NCBI GenBank assembly: GCA_002928535.1 | Contig: PERG01000017.1 | Span: forward strand, 1-50,742 | DNA length: 50,742 nt | DNA from: Methylotenera sp. | GTDB taxonomy: Bacteria > Pseudomonadota > Gammaproteobacteria > Burkholderiales > Methylophilaceae | Direction: 5' to 3' | Part shown: piece after piece, positions 26,712-35,314 of the stretch | Numbering within the stretch: position 1 is the stretch's first letter | Layout of the letters: each line of letters begins with the position of its first letter | Notes under the pieces: model-generated | Database searches by the model: none | Told to the model about the DNA's origin: nothing | The model's input: the letters and a program-made list of their open reading frames with translations, nothing else | Position numbers and translations under genes: made by a program

Positions 26712-27458
26712 CTAATGACTGCAGACCGGGCAGTGCGAATCTTTAGGCAATTTAATACTGCGCCATTCCATGGATTGCACATCCAATAACAGTAAACGTC
26801 CTTGCAAGCTCTCCCCTATACCCATCAGCAACTTCATTGCTTCTGCAGCTTGCGTTGTGCCTATCATGCCAACCAAGGGCGCGAATACCCCATTCTCAGA
26901 ACAGCGCATTTCTGCATCTTCCCCGGCATCCGGATATAAGCAGTGATAACACGGACTATCATCCGAACGCATATCAAATACCGTCACCTGTCCTTCAAAG
27001 CCGATGGCGGCACCAGAAACTAAAGGTTTTTTTAACTGAACACATAATCTATTCAACATATAACGCGTGGCAAAATTATCACTACAATCGATCACAACAT
27101 CGGCTAAATTTACCAGCTTAGTAAATTCAGCTTCTGTAGATTTAGTGGTAATGGTATTCACAACGACCGTCGGATTAATTTCAAATAAGGTCTGTTGTAC
27201 AGAGATTGCTTTGTTTGTGCCAACTGATGGCGTGGTATGTGCAATCTGGCGCTGTAAATTGGTTAAATCTACAGTGTCAAAATCACACACCGTTAACATC
27301 CCTACTCCACCAGCTGCTAAATACAATGCTACAGGCGAACCCAAACCACCTGCCCCAACAATTAATGCATGGCTATTCACCAGTTTTTCCTGGCCTTCAT
27401 AACCGACTTGCGGCAATAGGATGTGGCGGCTATAGCGTAAAAGTTGATTGTCGTTCAT
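26712..27458 (-). CDS. moeB: MoeB/ThiF-family E1-like adenylyltransferase
   Basis: 248 residues, normal for MoeB. It has RYSRHILLPQVGYEGQEKL at the start, the nucleotide loop GAGGLGS (36-42), DFDTVDLTNLQRQ, DCSDNFATRYMLNRLCV and two zinc CxxC pairs (CYHC, CPVC). It activates the C-terminal glycine of a small sulfur carrier such as MoaD or ThiS by adenylation. ThiF or a similar paralogue cannot be excluded. It lies five bases after the pseudopilin gene 27464-28216, so it may be the last gene of the pilus-cluster transcript despite an unrelated job. Confidence 0.88.
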   Translation of the reverse strand: MNDNQLLRYSRHILLPQVGYEGQEKLVNSHALIVGAGGLGSPVALYLAAGGVGMLTVCDFDTVDLTNLQRQIAHTTPSVGTNKAISVQQTLFEINPTVVVNTITTKSTEAEFTKLVNLADVVIDCSDNFATRYMLNRLCVQLKKPLVSGAAIGFEGQVTVFDMRSDDSPCYHCLYPDAGEDAEMRCSENGVFAPLVGMIGTTQAAEAMKLLMGIGESLQGRLLLLDVQSMEWRSIKLPKDSHCPVCSH

Positions 27459-27463
27459 ACAAT

Positions 27464-28216
27464 CTAAGGAAGTTTTCCTACTGATACTAAGTTAGCGAGA
27501 TAAATATTCGGGGATATCCAAACAACGATGTCGTCATATTCACTATAAGTTGTATTTTTAACATCGCTAAATTCCCTACTAATAAATAAAGTTCCTACAC
27601 CTGTATGATTTGTATCTTCATCACTGTTATTAGTGGAAGTGTCTGCAATTAAAACACTATCAACAGTGGTAGCCCCGAAACCATTTTTACCATGAGAGAT
27701 GATCGCTGCTGGAATGTCATTCGCATTAGATATATTAACTAAGCTGCCGGCATCGTTACGTGTTTGAATAGTGATATCCCGTGATGTAAGAGGTGCAAGA
27801 CTCACCATAGTCACAGAGTTTGAATAAGCCATCGTGACCGAGTAGCGATAAAGATGATTCCAGCTATCGTCCCGGGGCACCCCTAATTCCTGCCAAGGAA
27901 TAAACCCAACCCTTGCGTTACAAGCGCCTGATACGTTTCTATTTTCTGTGCCATCTGTTGAAGACTTAGCTGGGCAAGGTAAGTAGCCATGTGATAGTGA
28001 ATAGCCAATCAATGCCTCTTTAATCTCTTCCATAGCTTGCCGGGTTGCTGCATAATTTCTCAGGTCAATTTGCGCCGTTAGTGTAAGTAATAATCCTCCT
28101 AAACCTATCCCGATAATAACTAATACAATCGCCATTTCAACCAAAGTGAAGGCTTTTGAAAAAAAGCGCTTTGGGGTGTTTGTCTGCACTAAACTTTTAT
28201 GAGTGAAATAACTCAT
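27464..28216 (-). CDS. Type IV pilin-like pseudopilin with long leader
   Basis: 250 residues. A long basic leader (about 22 residues) leads to the prepilin signal KAFTLVEMAIVLVIIGIGLG with the conserved Glu at position five of the mature protein. The mature part has PCPAKSSTDGT, FIPWQELGVPRDD and a Cys pair. It is processed by prepilin peptidase and placed in a pseudopilus or pilus tip. It overlaps the upstream gene by four bases (28213-28216) and is co-transcribed. MshO- or MshP-like by position. Confidence 0.85.
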   Translation of the reverse strand: MSYFTHKSLVQTNTPKRFFSKAFTLVEMAIVLVIIGIGLGGLLLTLTAQIDLRNYAATRQAMEEIKEALIGYSLSHGYLPCPAKSSTDGTENRNVSGACNARVGFIPWQELGVPRDDSWNHLYRYSVTMAYSNSVTMVSLAPLTSRDITIQTRNDAGSLVNISNANDIPAAIISHGKNGFGATTVDSVLIADTSTNNSDEDTNHTGVGTLFISREFSDVKNTTYSEYDDIVVWISPNIYLANLVSVGKLP

Positions 28217-29496
28217 GGAATACTTTCTACCGAATCATTGAAATTGGCTGTTAGCGGAATTGTCCGCTGATAAGTACCATCCAAAAGCGTGGCATTTTCT
28301 AGTTCGTAGTAATTAGACTGCACGATTTTCTGAAGGTTAGTGCTACGAGATTGTCCGGTTAATGTTGGGCCTGCCATCAGTAAAATCATATTCTTGCTAG
28401 TAGCGCCATTAACAGCCCCGTTAAGCGTTAAAGCAGTGCCGATGCCAGTACAGTTTGGAAATAACTGCAAAGTACAGGCCGTTGAGACCGCATAATATAC
28501 ATGTTCTCGCCATCCATTTTGTTGAAACCAATTATTGTTACTTTCTGCCCTGAGAATAGAAGTTGTACCCCATACTGTTGCGGGTATTCGACCTTCATTT
28601 AATAAGCCGGGAGTACAAGCAGAGGCAGTTATCGTACCTAAACAATTTGTATCAGCAAAATTCGCAGGCATTGGGTAATAATGATTAGCAACGTAAAAGG
28701 TGGTCAAAGCTTTCTTTACCTCTTTTAACACTCTTGTATCAATGGCATTAAAGATGTCTTTTTGAGAAATCACCAGCAGTTGATCATTCAAAATGATTTC
28801 GCCAGTGGTATTCCTTATCACGCCTTTAACAAAGCCATTGGCAGTGGAATCGACAAAGCCTGCATTATCTTCCCCTAATGCATTATCTAAGTAGTGTGAA
28901 GCTATATTGGTGTTTGTATCACTTCGTAGTTGTTGAGTGCCGTCCTGCCTGGTAAGTGGAGTACCGGGGGAAAAAATGACGGCAACTGCACCCGTTGCTC
29001 CCGTAGCATTAGCGCTTACAAACCCTCCGAAATCGGTAATATTAATGGTACCAAACGTGTCATTGTTAAGTGGCAGCACTTTTGGATTATTTTTGAAATT
29101 GGTGGATACCGCATACCATAAGCGATCACCGTTACCGTCTCTTAACTCACCTATTCCTAATGTTTTCCATGGCAGTCTGCCTAAACGATCCGTGGCATCA
29201 TTACATGAGGTTTGAGCTTCGCCATTGTTATCCGTATCGGGGCAGGGTAAGTCGCCTGGACGTGCACATGTAGATGCACAAGAATCACTAATATCTAAGG
29301 TAACAGCATACCCTAATAAAGCCTTTTTTGCCTCGATAAGCGCTTTTGCGGTTCTTTCATCACGCATCGCTTGAATATTATTGGCACTTAATTGCCCAAT
29401 ATAGGTAGCCGTACCCACTATGATAAGGATTAAAACTAGAACTATTAAGGTTAAGCCTTTTTGCTGATGTCGATTAAGGTAAGTATTGTTCTTCAC
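28213..29496 (-). CDS. Large pseudopilin-like protein lacking Glu5
   Basis: 427 residues. The N-terminus HQQKGLTLIVLVLILIIVGT resembles a prepilin signal cut after Gly, but residue five of the mature form is Val, not Glu, as in tip-type GspK proteins. Two similar halves each have an ALIEAKKALLGYAV or EVKKALTTFYVAN helix followed by a PCP or PMP motif and a dedicated Cys pair, so the protein looks like an internal duplication of a pseudopilin head. It overlaps its neighbours on both sides and is probably a minor, tip-located subunit of the pilus machine. Function not established. Confidence 0.72.
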   Translation of the reverse strand: MKNNTYLNRHQQKGLTLIVLVLILIIVGTATYIGQLSANNIQAMRDERTAKALIEAKKALLGYAVTLDISDSCASTCARPGDLPCPDTDNNGEAQTSCNDATDRLGRLPWKTLGIGELRDGNGDRLWYAVSTNFKNNPKVLPLNNDTFGTINITDFGGFVSANATGATGAVAVIFSPGTPLTRQDGTQQLRSDTNTNIASHYLDNALGEDNAGFVDSTANGFVKGVIRNTTGEIILNDQLLVISQKDIFNAIDTRVLKEVKKALTTFYVANHYYPMPANFADTNCLGTITASACTPGLLNEGRIPATVWGTTSILRAESNNNWFQQNGWREHVYYAVSTACTLQLFPNCTGIGTALTLNGAVNGATSKNMILLMAGPTLTGQSRSTNLQKIVQSNYYELENATLLDGTYQRTIPLTANFNDSVESIP

Positions 29497-30010
29497 CGAT
29501 CGCGCCCGTTTCTTCCAGATATATCTGCTTTTCTTTTTCTACGGTTTTAAGTTCTTTAATCTGATTGGTTTCCGGCTCATAGACTTGCCCGGCTTTAAGC
29601 CGCAATTGTTTACCATTCGCCGGAATTTTTACATCAAGACCTTCTCCATTATTTTTTCCACGGCCCGTTAATTTGCCAATGTTAACGTCATCAACCACGC
29701 TATCTTCCTGCACTGCTTGATCGTTAATCCATAACGTGCTTTTCTGGCCATCACTACGTTTAACGTAACCTTGTAACTTGATTGGTTCTGGCAAAACGAT
29801 TGGCGCTGGTTCTACCATCGAATCCATTTCTGCAGCCTCAGGTTTAATCGTTTTAAGTGGTTGGTTTTTTCGCAGATAATCTAGGTTTTTACGCTCTTGA
29901 GGGCGGCTAAACAAGCGGCCAAAATCTTCCTCGGCGTGGGAAAGCAAGCTTGTACCAGCTAGTAAGCTCACTAGCGTACTACATAAGAATATGCGGTTAA
30001 CTACTTTCAT
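29474..30010 (-). CDS. MshK-like periplasmic pilus assembly protein
   Basis: 178 residues with a signal peptide (about 1-26, SLLAGTSLLSHAEE). The rest is low in hydrophobics with a small beta domain (KLQGYVKRSDGQKSTLWIND, NGKQLRLKAGQVYEPETNQI). Such a domain is typical of PilP/MshK/GspC-like proteins that connect inner-membrane parts with the secretin. The MshK call rests on its place between MshJ-like and pseudopilin genes. It overlaps the next gene by 23 bases. Confidence 0.6.
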   Translation of the reverse strand: MKVVNRIFLCSTLVSLLAGTSLLSHAEEDFGRLFSRPQERKNLDYLRKNQPLKTIKPEAAEMDSMVEPAPIVLPEPIKLQGYVKRSDGQKSTLWINDQAVQEDSVVDDVNIGKLTGRGKNNGEGLDVKIPANGKQLRLKAGQVYEPETNQIKELKTVEKEKQIYLEETGAIGEEQYLP

Positions 30011-30013
30011 AAG

Positions 30014-30646
30014 TTATGGCGTTGCTCCGATGAGCGCAGCCACTGGCTCGCGCAACGTGATCCAATCAAGCTCACATTGCGCATGTAGATTGGCCACCAA
30101 TTGGCTGCTTAAATTACCACTGCTGCCAAGCCGGGTAATTTCACAATCACGCAATATGAAAGGCGAAGTATTTTTTGCACTTAAAGACTCGGTTAATTGC
30201 AGTATATCCCCTTCATGAAGCATATCAAGATCGATCTTCATGATGGACCTGTGCATGGTAAAACCACCTAAATTGGGTGCAAAACCAGGTTTAAAATCCT
30301 CTTGCTGGCTGATGCTGTATTTAATGCCAAAGAGCTTGTGCAGTTGGTGCTGCGCGCGTAACTCATCTACCCATTCAATACGGCGCTCTTCACCGATAAA
30401 CCCCTTACTGATAAGTGCTTGATACTGAGGCAAATAGCGGATGATAGTATCCTTTTCCATGCCAGACGATTGGTAACGCTGGCGGGCACTATTTAATTGA
30501 CTTTGTTGTGCTAATAAAGCCTGTTCCTGGCTATTGCTGTAATAATTGGCAAATCCTACCAAGGCCATCATGATCACCAAGACGAGCGCCAACACAGCAA
30601 TAGGTGTCTGGATTTTTTTCCAATCTTGAACGGTCAAGTTGCTCAT
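30014..30646 (-). CDS. MshJ/PilO-like inner-membrane assembly protein
   Basis: 210 residues. One transmembrane helix near 18-37 (VLALVLVIMMALVGFANYY), a short coiled coil (SQLNSARQRYQ) and a ferredoxin-like periplasmic part. This fits the PilO/GspM/MshJ class, which pairs with PilN/GspL/MshI in the inner-membrane platform. It overlaps the MshI-like gene by four bases. Confidence 0.68.
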   Translation of the reverse strand: MSNLTVQDWKKIQTPIAVLALVLVIMMALVGFANYYSNSQEQALLAQQSQLNSARQRYQSSGMEKDTIIRYLPQYQALISKGFIGEERRIEWVDELRAQHQLHKLFGIKYSISQQEDFKPGFAPNLGGFTMHRSIMKIDLDMLHEGDILQLTESLSAKNTSPFILRDCEITRLGSSGNLSSQLVANLHAQCELDWITLREPVAALIGATP

Positions 30647-32298
30647 GAGGGCATTCCAGCCGGGCTTGATTGCAGATTTGAATTAGGCGCCTGCAGGGGT
30701 TTTTCAGCCGCTTTTAAAATCACTTTTAATTTGAATACCGCCGGCTGTTTTTGCGTGGATTGTTCATCTGTAGTACTGCCTTGCAAATCTACGTATGAGC
30801 TTACATTGACAGGCGCTTGAAGGATATCAACCGTTGCTACTTTTGGGTCTGCTTTTAAATGCGCAACAAAACGATTCATGCTATCCAATGCGCGACGGTA
30901 ATCCCCCGTAAAGCCAGCAATCTCAGCAGTTAAAAAGCCTAACTCTAGCAGTTGGGTGGGGTCAGTGGTCAGTGGGACATTTGTTTGCGTTGTATTACTG
31001 AGCGGCGTAGAAACAATAAGTGATTTATCATCGTCCAGTACATTCGCATCGGACGTAAGTAACCACCGCAAACGATTAAGCTGGATTTCCGGAGACTGTT
31101 CCATGGCGGCACTCACAACCTGCATCACGCGACGAGGTGACTTAGGATAAGAGGCAATCACATTATCCAGATCTACAGCAGTTTGCAGGTCAGCCGCGCC
31201 AATTAACGTTTGTGGGAAATTTTTTGCCACTTCATCATAATGATGTTGCTGGATGGAAGTATCTTGCTTGGCATTTGCATAATCGGTACGGTAATCCAAA
31301 GCTTGTTTGAGAAACCAGCCTGCAATCAAGAAGCCAATCACCGTAACCCCAATAGTAGCCGCCTTGATGACCTGCTGGATTTTACCTAATTGATACTGTT
31401 TAATTAAATGACTGGGGGCCAGGTTATCTACACTGTGCCCACTCGCCAGTAGCTGCATATGCAACAGCTCAGGCATTTGCTGTACTTGATTGACCGGCAG
31501 ACCAAGATTTCTCACGATAGGAGCTAAATCAACATCCGTACATTCCAGCCCCTGCTCTTGGCTAATCCCACTGCTGATCTGCTTTGTATCCCCATCAACG
31601 CTGGTGAGTACTAAATTAAGCGGCGTATCCCGTGTGATAAATCGTTGGCTAATGAGGTAAAGTCTTGTTTTTTCTGTTTCTACCAAATAAAAATAGCTAA
31701 GTTGGTTAGCTGCCGTAGGGACATTTGACACCAAACGGCTCATACGCAAACGCCCATTATGTAAATAGGTTTGGCGCAAACCGGAAGAGAGTTTTTCGCA
31801 TAACAGAATGTGCGATGACATGATCTTAAGCTGGCGTACCAATACTTGGCTCAGCATCGGTAATAGATAAATGCCTACCAGCAACGCTTCTGCTGAGACC
31901 AAAATCCTGACCCAGGTTTGCAGGAACTCTGCATTATTCAGGGCTGCAAATAGAAAACGATCATCGCGACGTTTGTCGGTTTCGCGGTTGATAAAATGCG
32001 CGGTGCGGTATTCAAGCCCGCGGTAATATTGGTTAAGCTTGCGTTCAATAAGCTCTTGTCGAGCCGCGCCACTCGAGTGCGGCAAGCTTTCTAGGCGGTA
32101 GTCTTCTTCCACCGCATCTGCCATTAAATAAACAGGCGTTTCTGGATATTGGGTTAGAAATTCAGCAAATGCTGCCTGTCCTGATTCATCGTTCACAAAT
32201 AGCTGGCTACCCTGCAATTTGGTCCCATGCCAAAGCCCCGCCAGCAGATGGTGAGAAGTGGCGCACAAAATCAGTTTATTCAGGTTACTTTTTGCCAT
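30643..32298 (-). CDS. MshI/PilN-GspL-like inner-membrane assembly protein
   Basis: 551 residues. The cytoplasmic N-terminal part (about 1-310) looks like a partly decayed actin-like domain (LFVAALNNAEFLQTW-like segments, LYLISQRFITRDTPLN), then a transmembrane helix at about 313-333 (IGVTVIGFLIAGWFLKQAL) and a periplasmic coiled-coil and beta domain. It therefore combines a GspL- or PilM-like cytoplasmic part with a PilN-like end. It overlaps the MshG gene stop by one base and the MshJ-like gene by four. Confidence 0.65.
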   Translation of the reverse strand: MAKSNLNKLILCATSHHLLAGLWHGTKLQGSQLFVNDESGQAAFAEFLTQYPETPVYLMADAVEEDYRLESLPHSSGAARQELIERKLNQYYRGLEYRTAHFINRETDKRRDDRFLFAALNNAEFLQTWVRILVSAEALLVGIYLLPMLSQVLVRQLKIMSSHILLCEKLSSGLRQTYLHNGRLRMSRLVSNVPTAANQLSYFYLVETEKTRLYLISQRFITRDTPLNLVLTSVDGDTKQISSGISQEQGLECTDVDLAPIVRNLGLPVNQVQQMPELLHMQLLASGHSVDNLAPSHLIKQYQLGKIQQVIKAATIGVTVIGFLIAGWFLKQALDYRTDYANAKQDTSIQQHHYDEVAKNFPQTLIGAADLQTAVDLDNVIASYPKSPRRVMQVVSAAMEQSPEIQLNRLRWLLTSDANVLDDDKSLIVSTPLSNTTQTNVPLTTDPTQLLELGFLTAEIAGFTGDYRRALDSMNRFVAHLKADPKVATVDILQAPVNVSSYVDLQGSTTDEQSTQKQPAVFKLKVILKAAEKPLQAPNSNLQSSPAGMPS

Positions 32299-33503
32299 TA
32301 AAATTTAAGCTTACTGAATGAGTCATAAACAGGGCCAAGAACGGAAAACATGATGAAAGCCAATATACCGCCTAATAACACCGTAAGCGCTGGCTCAATC
32401 ATTTTCAACATTTTCTGCATAGAATCGTTCACATCACGATCATAAAAATAGCTGATATTAAGTAATGATTTATCTAACGCACCAGTATTTTCACCCACGC
32501 GAATCATGCGCACTACCAGTGGCGGAAACAAACCGGCATTCTGGAAACTTTCGCTCATGGAGTCCCCGGCATTAATCTGGGCATGAGCGCGCCCTAAGGC
32601 TGAGGCTACAACACGATTGCCTACGATATTTTCACAAATTTTGATCGCATCCAGAATTGGGATGCCGGTTTGATACATGAGGGCAAAGTAGCGGGCAAAT
32701 CGCGCCATGATAATTTTATGCAAAATCGGGCCAGTGACTGGCATATTCAATTTCACAAGATCAAATCGATAACGCGCTTTGGGATTGCTTTTAATATAAG
32801 CCATTAAACCAATGACAGTGATGATAGGTAAGCCAATCACCAACCACCAATAATTCACAAACGCGTTGGACATGGCAATCAATAATTTGGTATTCCAAGG
32901 TAGCTCTTGGCCCATATTGCGCAGGAAAGACACCATCTGCGGCACTAAGTAACTCATGAGAAAAGCTACCGCACCTAATACTACGATTGCGACAAAAGCC
33001 GGGTAAGCCAACAACTTTTTGGTTTGTGACATCAGCTCATCTTGCCAGCGTATGGTATTGAATAGATTATTGAATACTACTGGCAATTGCCCGGTTTGTT
33101 CACCGGCATCAATCAAACTTACAAACACCTCACTGAATACCGATGGATGTTCTGCCAGGGCTTGCGATAACATTTTGCCGCCTTCTACTTCTGAACTGAC
33201 GGCCCCTAATACCTTCTGAAAATAAGGGTTAGGATTGCTTTCTCTTAAATCTGCCAAGCACTCCAACAATGGCACCCCGGCACTTGAAAGCTGCTCTAGC
33301 TGAAAGCAGAACATCACCAGGTCTTGGTTGCTGACTTTATTGCGATTGAACAGACTGGTAGATTTTTTAGTAGCCCGAAAAGTAATGAGGTCTAGCCCCA
33401 TGTGTTCCAGCCTGATTTCCAGATCCACTTCATTCAATGCATCCATCTGGCCCATGGCCAAATGTCCGAGTTTATCCACCGCCCTGTAATTGAACGAAGG
33501 CAT
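32298..33503 (-). CDS. Inner-membrane platform protein (PilC/GspF, MshG-like)
   Basis: 401 residues from the ATG at 33503, one base after the stop of the ATPase gene; an in-frame ATG at 33524 would overlap it. Two homologous GspF domains (FCFQLEQLSSAGVPLLECLA, then MARFARYFALMYQTGIPILDA) alternate with three membrane helices and end in LLGGILAFIMFSVLGPVYDS. It is the platform around which the ATPase turns to assemble the pilus. Confidence 0.93.
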   Translation of the reverse strand: MPSFNYRAVDKLGHLAMGQMDALNEVDLEIRLEHMGLDLITFRATKKSTSLFNRNKVSNQDLVMFCFQLEQLSSAGVPLLECLADLRESNPNPYFQKVLGAVSSEVEGGKMLSQALAEHPSVFSEVFVSLIDAGEQTGQLPVVFNNLFNTIRWQDELMSQTKKLLAYPAFVAIVVLGAVAFLMSYLVPQMVSFLRNMGQELPWNTKLLIAMSNAFVNYWWLVIGLPIITVIGLMAYIKSNPKARYRFDLVKLNMPVTGPILHKIIMARFARYFALMYQTGIPILDAIKICENIVGNRVVASALGRAHAQINAGDSMSESFQNAGLFPPLVVRMIRVGENTGALDKSLLNISYFYDRDVNDSMQKMLKMIEPALTVLLGGILAFIMFSVLGPVYDSFSKLKF

Positions 33504-33504
33504 T

Positions 33505-35223
33505 TTACACAGCCACCTGGGCATTCATGCGACTGGTGAGGTCGATGACACGCATGACTTCTGCAATGCTGGTATACCCTTCCAAGATTCGCCTTACACC
33601 GTCTTCTGCCAGCGTTACGAATCCTTTTTCCAAAGCAATTTTTTGTAACTCATCCAGATGTGCACGCCGTGAAATCAGCGAATCAATATCGCTATCAATG
33701 CGCAATAATTCAATGATGGCCATACGGCCACGATAACCATTCTGGTTACAGTGTTTGCAACCTTTAGGCTTGTAAATCTGCGGCTTGTCGCTCGCCTTCA
33801 AATGCAAGATTTTACGTTCCAGATCATTGGGCTTATGGGGCTCCTTACAATGCGGGCATAGTACCCGCACCAATCGCTGGGCAACCACACCGATGATGTT
33901 ACCCGCCATGATATCCGGCAAGATGCCAATATCGGTTAGTCGGGGGAAGGCCCCTAATGCAGAATTAGTATGCAGCGTGCTGAATACCTGATGCCCCGTC
34001 ATGGCAGCACGAAACGCCATGGTCGCAGTATCTTCATCACGAATTTCGCCAACCAGAATGATGTCCGGGTCTTGGCGCATAATTGATCGGATGCCGTTAG
34101 CAAAATCCACTTTATTCACTTCGGCCACTGAGGTTTGACGCATCAGGGTCACAGGATATTCCACCGGATCTTCCAAGGTCATGATATTCACCGCTTCAGT
34201 ATTCTGATGAGATAGCAATGAATACAAAGTAGTTGTCTTACCGCTACCTGTAGGACCGGTGACAATGAGAATACCTTCGGGACGCGTCATCATCAGCCGG
34301 AGTTCATCAAGAGTATTGGGTCGTAAGCCCATACGCTCCATGGGAATAATGGATTTTTCCCGATCTAGTACCCTTAATACAATGTTTTCACCATGAATGG
34401 TCGGATGCGTGGAGACACGGAAATCAATCGGGCGACCGCATAAATTCATATTCAAACGGCCATCCTGTGGAGACCGCGTTTCAGCAATATCCAAGCCGCT
34501 GACCACTTTGAGTCGAACTGCTACTCCGCCCCAATAGCTTTTATGCAAGCTGCGGATTTGTTGTAGTACGCCATCAATCCGGTAACGAATGCGCAAAAAA
34601 GCATATTCAGGTTCAAAGTGGATATCAGAAGCACCGCGTTTAACTGCATCCATCAGAAGCGCACCCACTAATCTCACCACCGGTTGGGTATATTCATCAC
34701 CATCTGCCGCTAGACTTTGATAATCAATTTCCCCCGTTTCAATTTCACGCAATATGCCATCGACCGATAACTCATAACCGTAAAACTGATCAATAAATTC
34801 CTCTAATTGGGCTTCGGCTGCTAATACAGGCTTGAGTTGGATTTGACCGCCGAGCATAGCCCGCAATTGATCTAACGCCACTACATTAAACATATCCGCC
34901 ATAGCCACGATCATGGTTTTAGTGGCATCTTCATACGCTACGGGTAATAAATGATAGCGGCGCGAAAAGTCTTCCGGCACCATTTGTAATGCTTCAATAT
35001 CGGCTACCACTGTAGCGAGGTCTATACTTTCCTGACCAATCGTGTGTGCGACAATATCTCGCACCATGGCTTCGGTCACAAACCCTAAACGCACAAGCTG
35101 CCGGCCTAATGGCAGATCATTTTGTTCCTGCTCAATAAGCGCAATGCGTAGCTGATCTTGGCTTATCAAGCCTTGCTGTACCATGAGCTCACCTAAGCGG
35201 AGCTTACGTCTTTGCTCAGCCAT
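33505..35223 (-). CDS. Assembly ATPase (PilB/GspE, MshE-like)
   Basis: 572 residues. N-terminal MshEN-like domain (RKLRLGELMVQQGLISQDQL, PLGRQLVRLGFVTEAMV) that in MshE binds c-di-GMP, then the ATPase core with Walker A GPTGSGKTTT, Asp box LEDPVEYP, Walker B DPDIILVGEIRDEDT and His box STLHTNSA, and a zinc site (CPHC and CKHC). It powers pilus assembly. The tandem RLGxxLxxxGxI-like repeats suggest c-di-GMP control, which would tie this machine to the c-di-GMP genes elsewhere in the window (inference). Confidence 0.94.
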   Translation of the reverse strand: MAEQRRKLRLGELMVQQGLISQDQLRIALIEQEQNDLPLGRQLVRLGFVTEAMVRDIVAHTIGQESIDLATVVADIEALQMVPEDFSRRYHLLPVAYEDATKTMIVAMADMFNVVALDQLRAMLGGQIQLKPVLAAEAQLEEFIDQFYGYELSVDGILREIETGEIDYQSLAADGDEYTQPVVRLVGALLMDAVKRGASDIHFEPEYAFLRIRYRIDGVLQQIRSLHKSYWGGVAVRLKVVSGLDIAETRSPQDGRLNMNLCGRPIDFRVSTHPTIHGENIVLRVLDREKSIIPMERMGLRPNTLDELRLMMTRPEGILIVTGPTGSGKTTTLYSLLSHQNTEAVNIMTLEDPVEYPVTLMRQTSVAEVNKVDFANGIRSIMRQDPDIILVGEIRDEDTATMAFRAAMTGHQVFSTLHTNSALGAFPRLTDIGILPDIMAGNIIGVVAQRLVRVLCPHCKEPHKPNDLERKILHLKASDKPQIYKPKGCKHCNQNGYRGRMAIIELLRIDSDIDSLISRRAHLDELQKIALEKGFVTLAEDGVRRILEGYTSIAEVMRVIDLTSRMNAQVAV

Positions 35224-35314
35224 GTGCTTCAGCCTCTTTGCTGAACAGGTTATGATCCAATAAGGTCATGTATTTATATTCCATCTTTAGAATTTAACGA
35301 CGTTATAGCTACAA

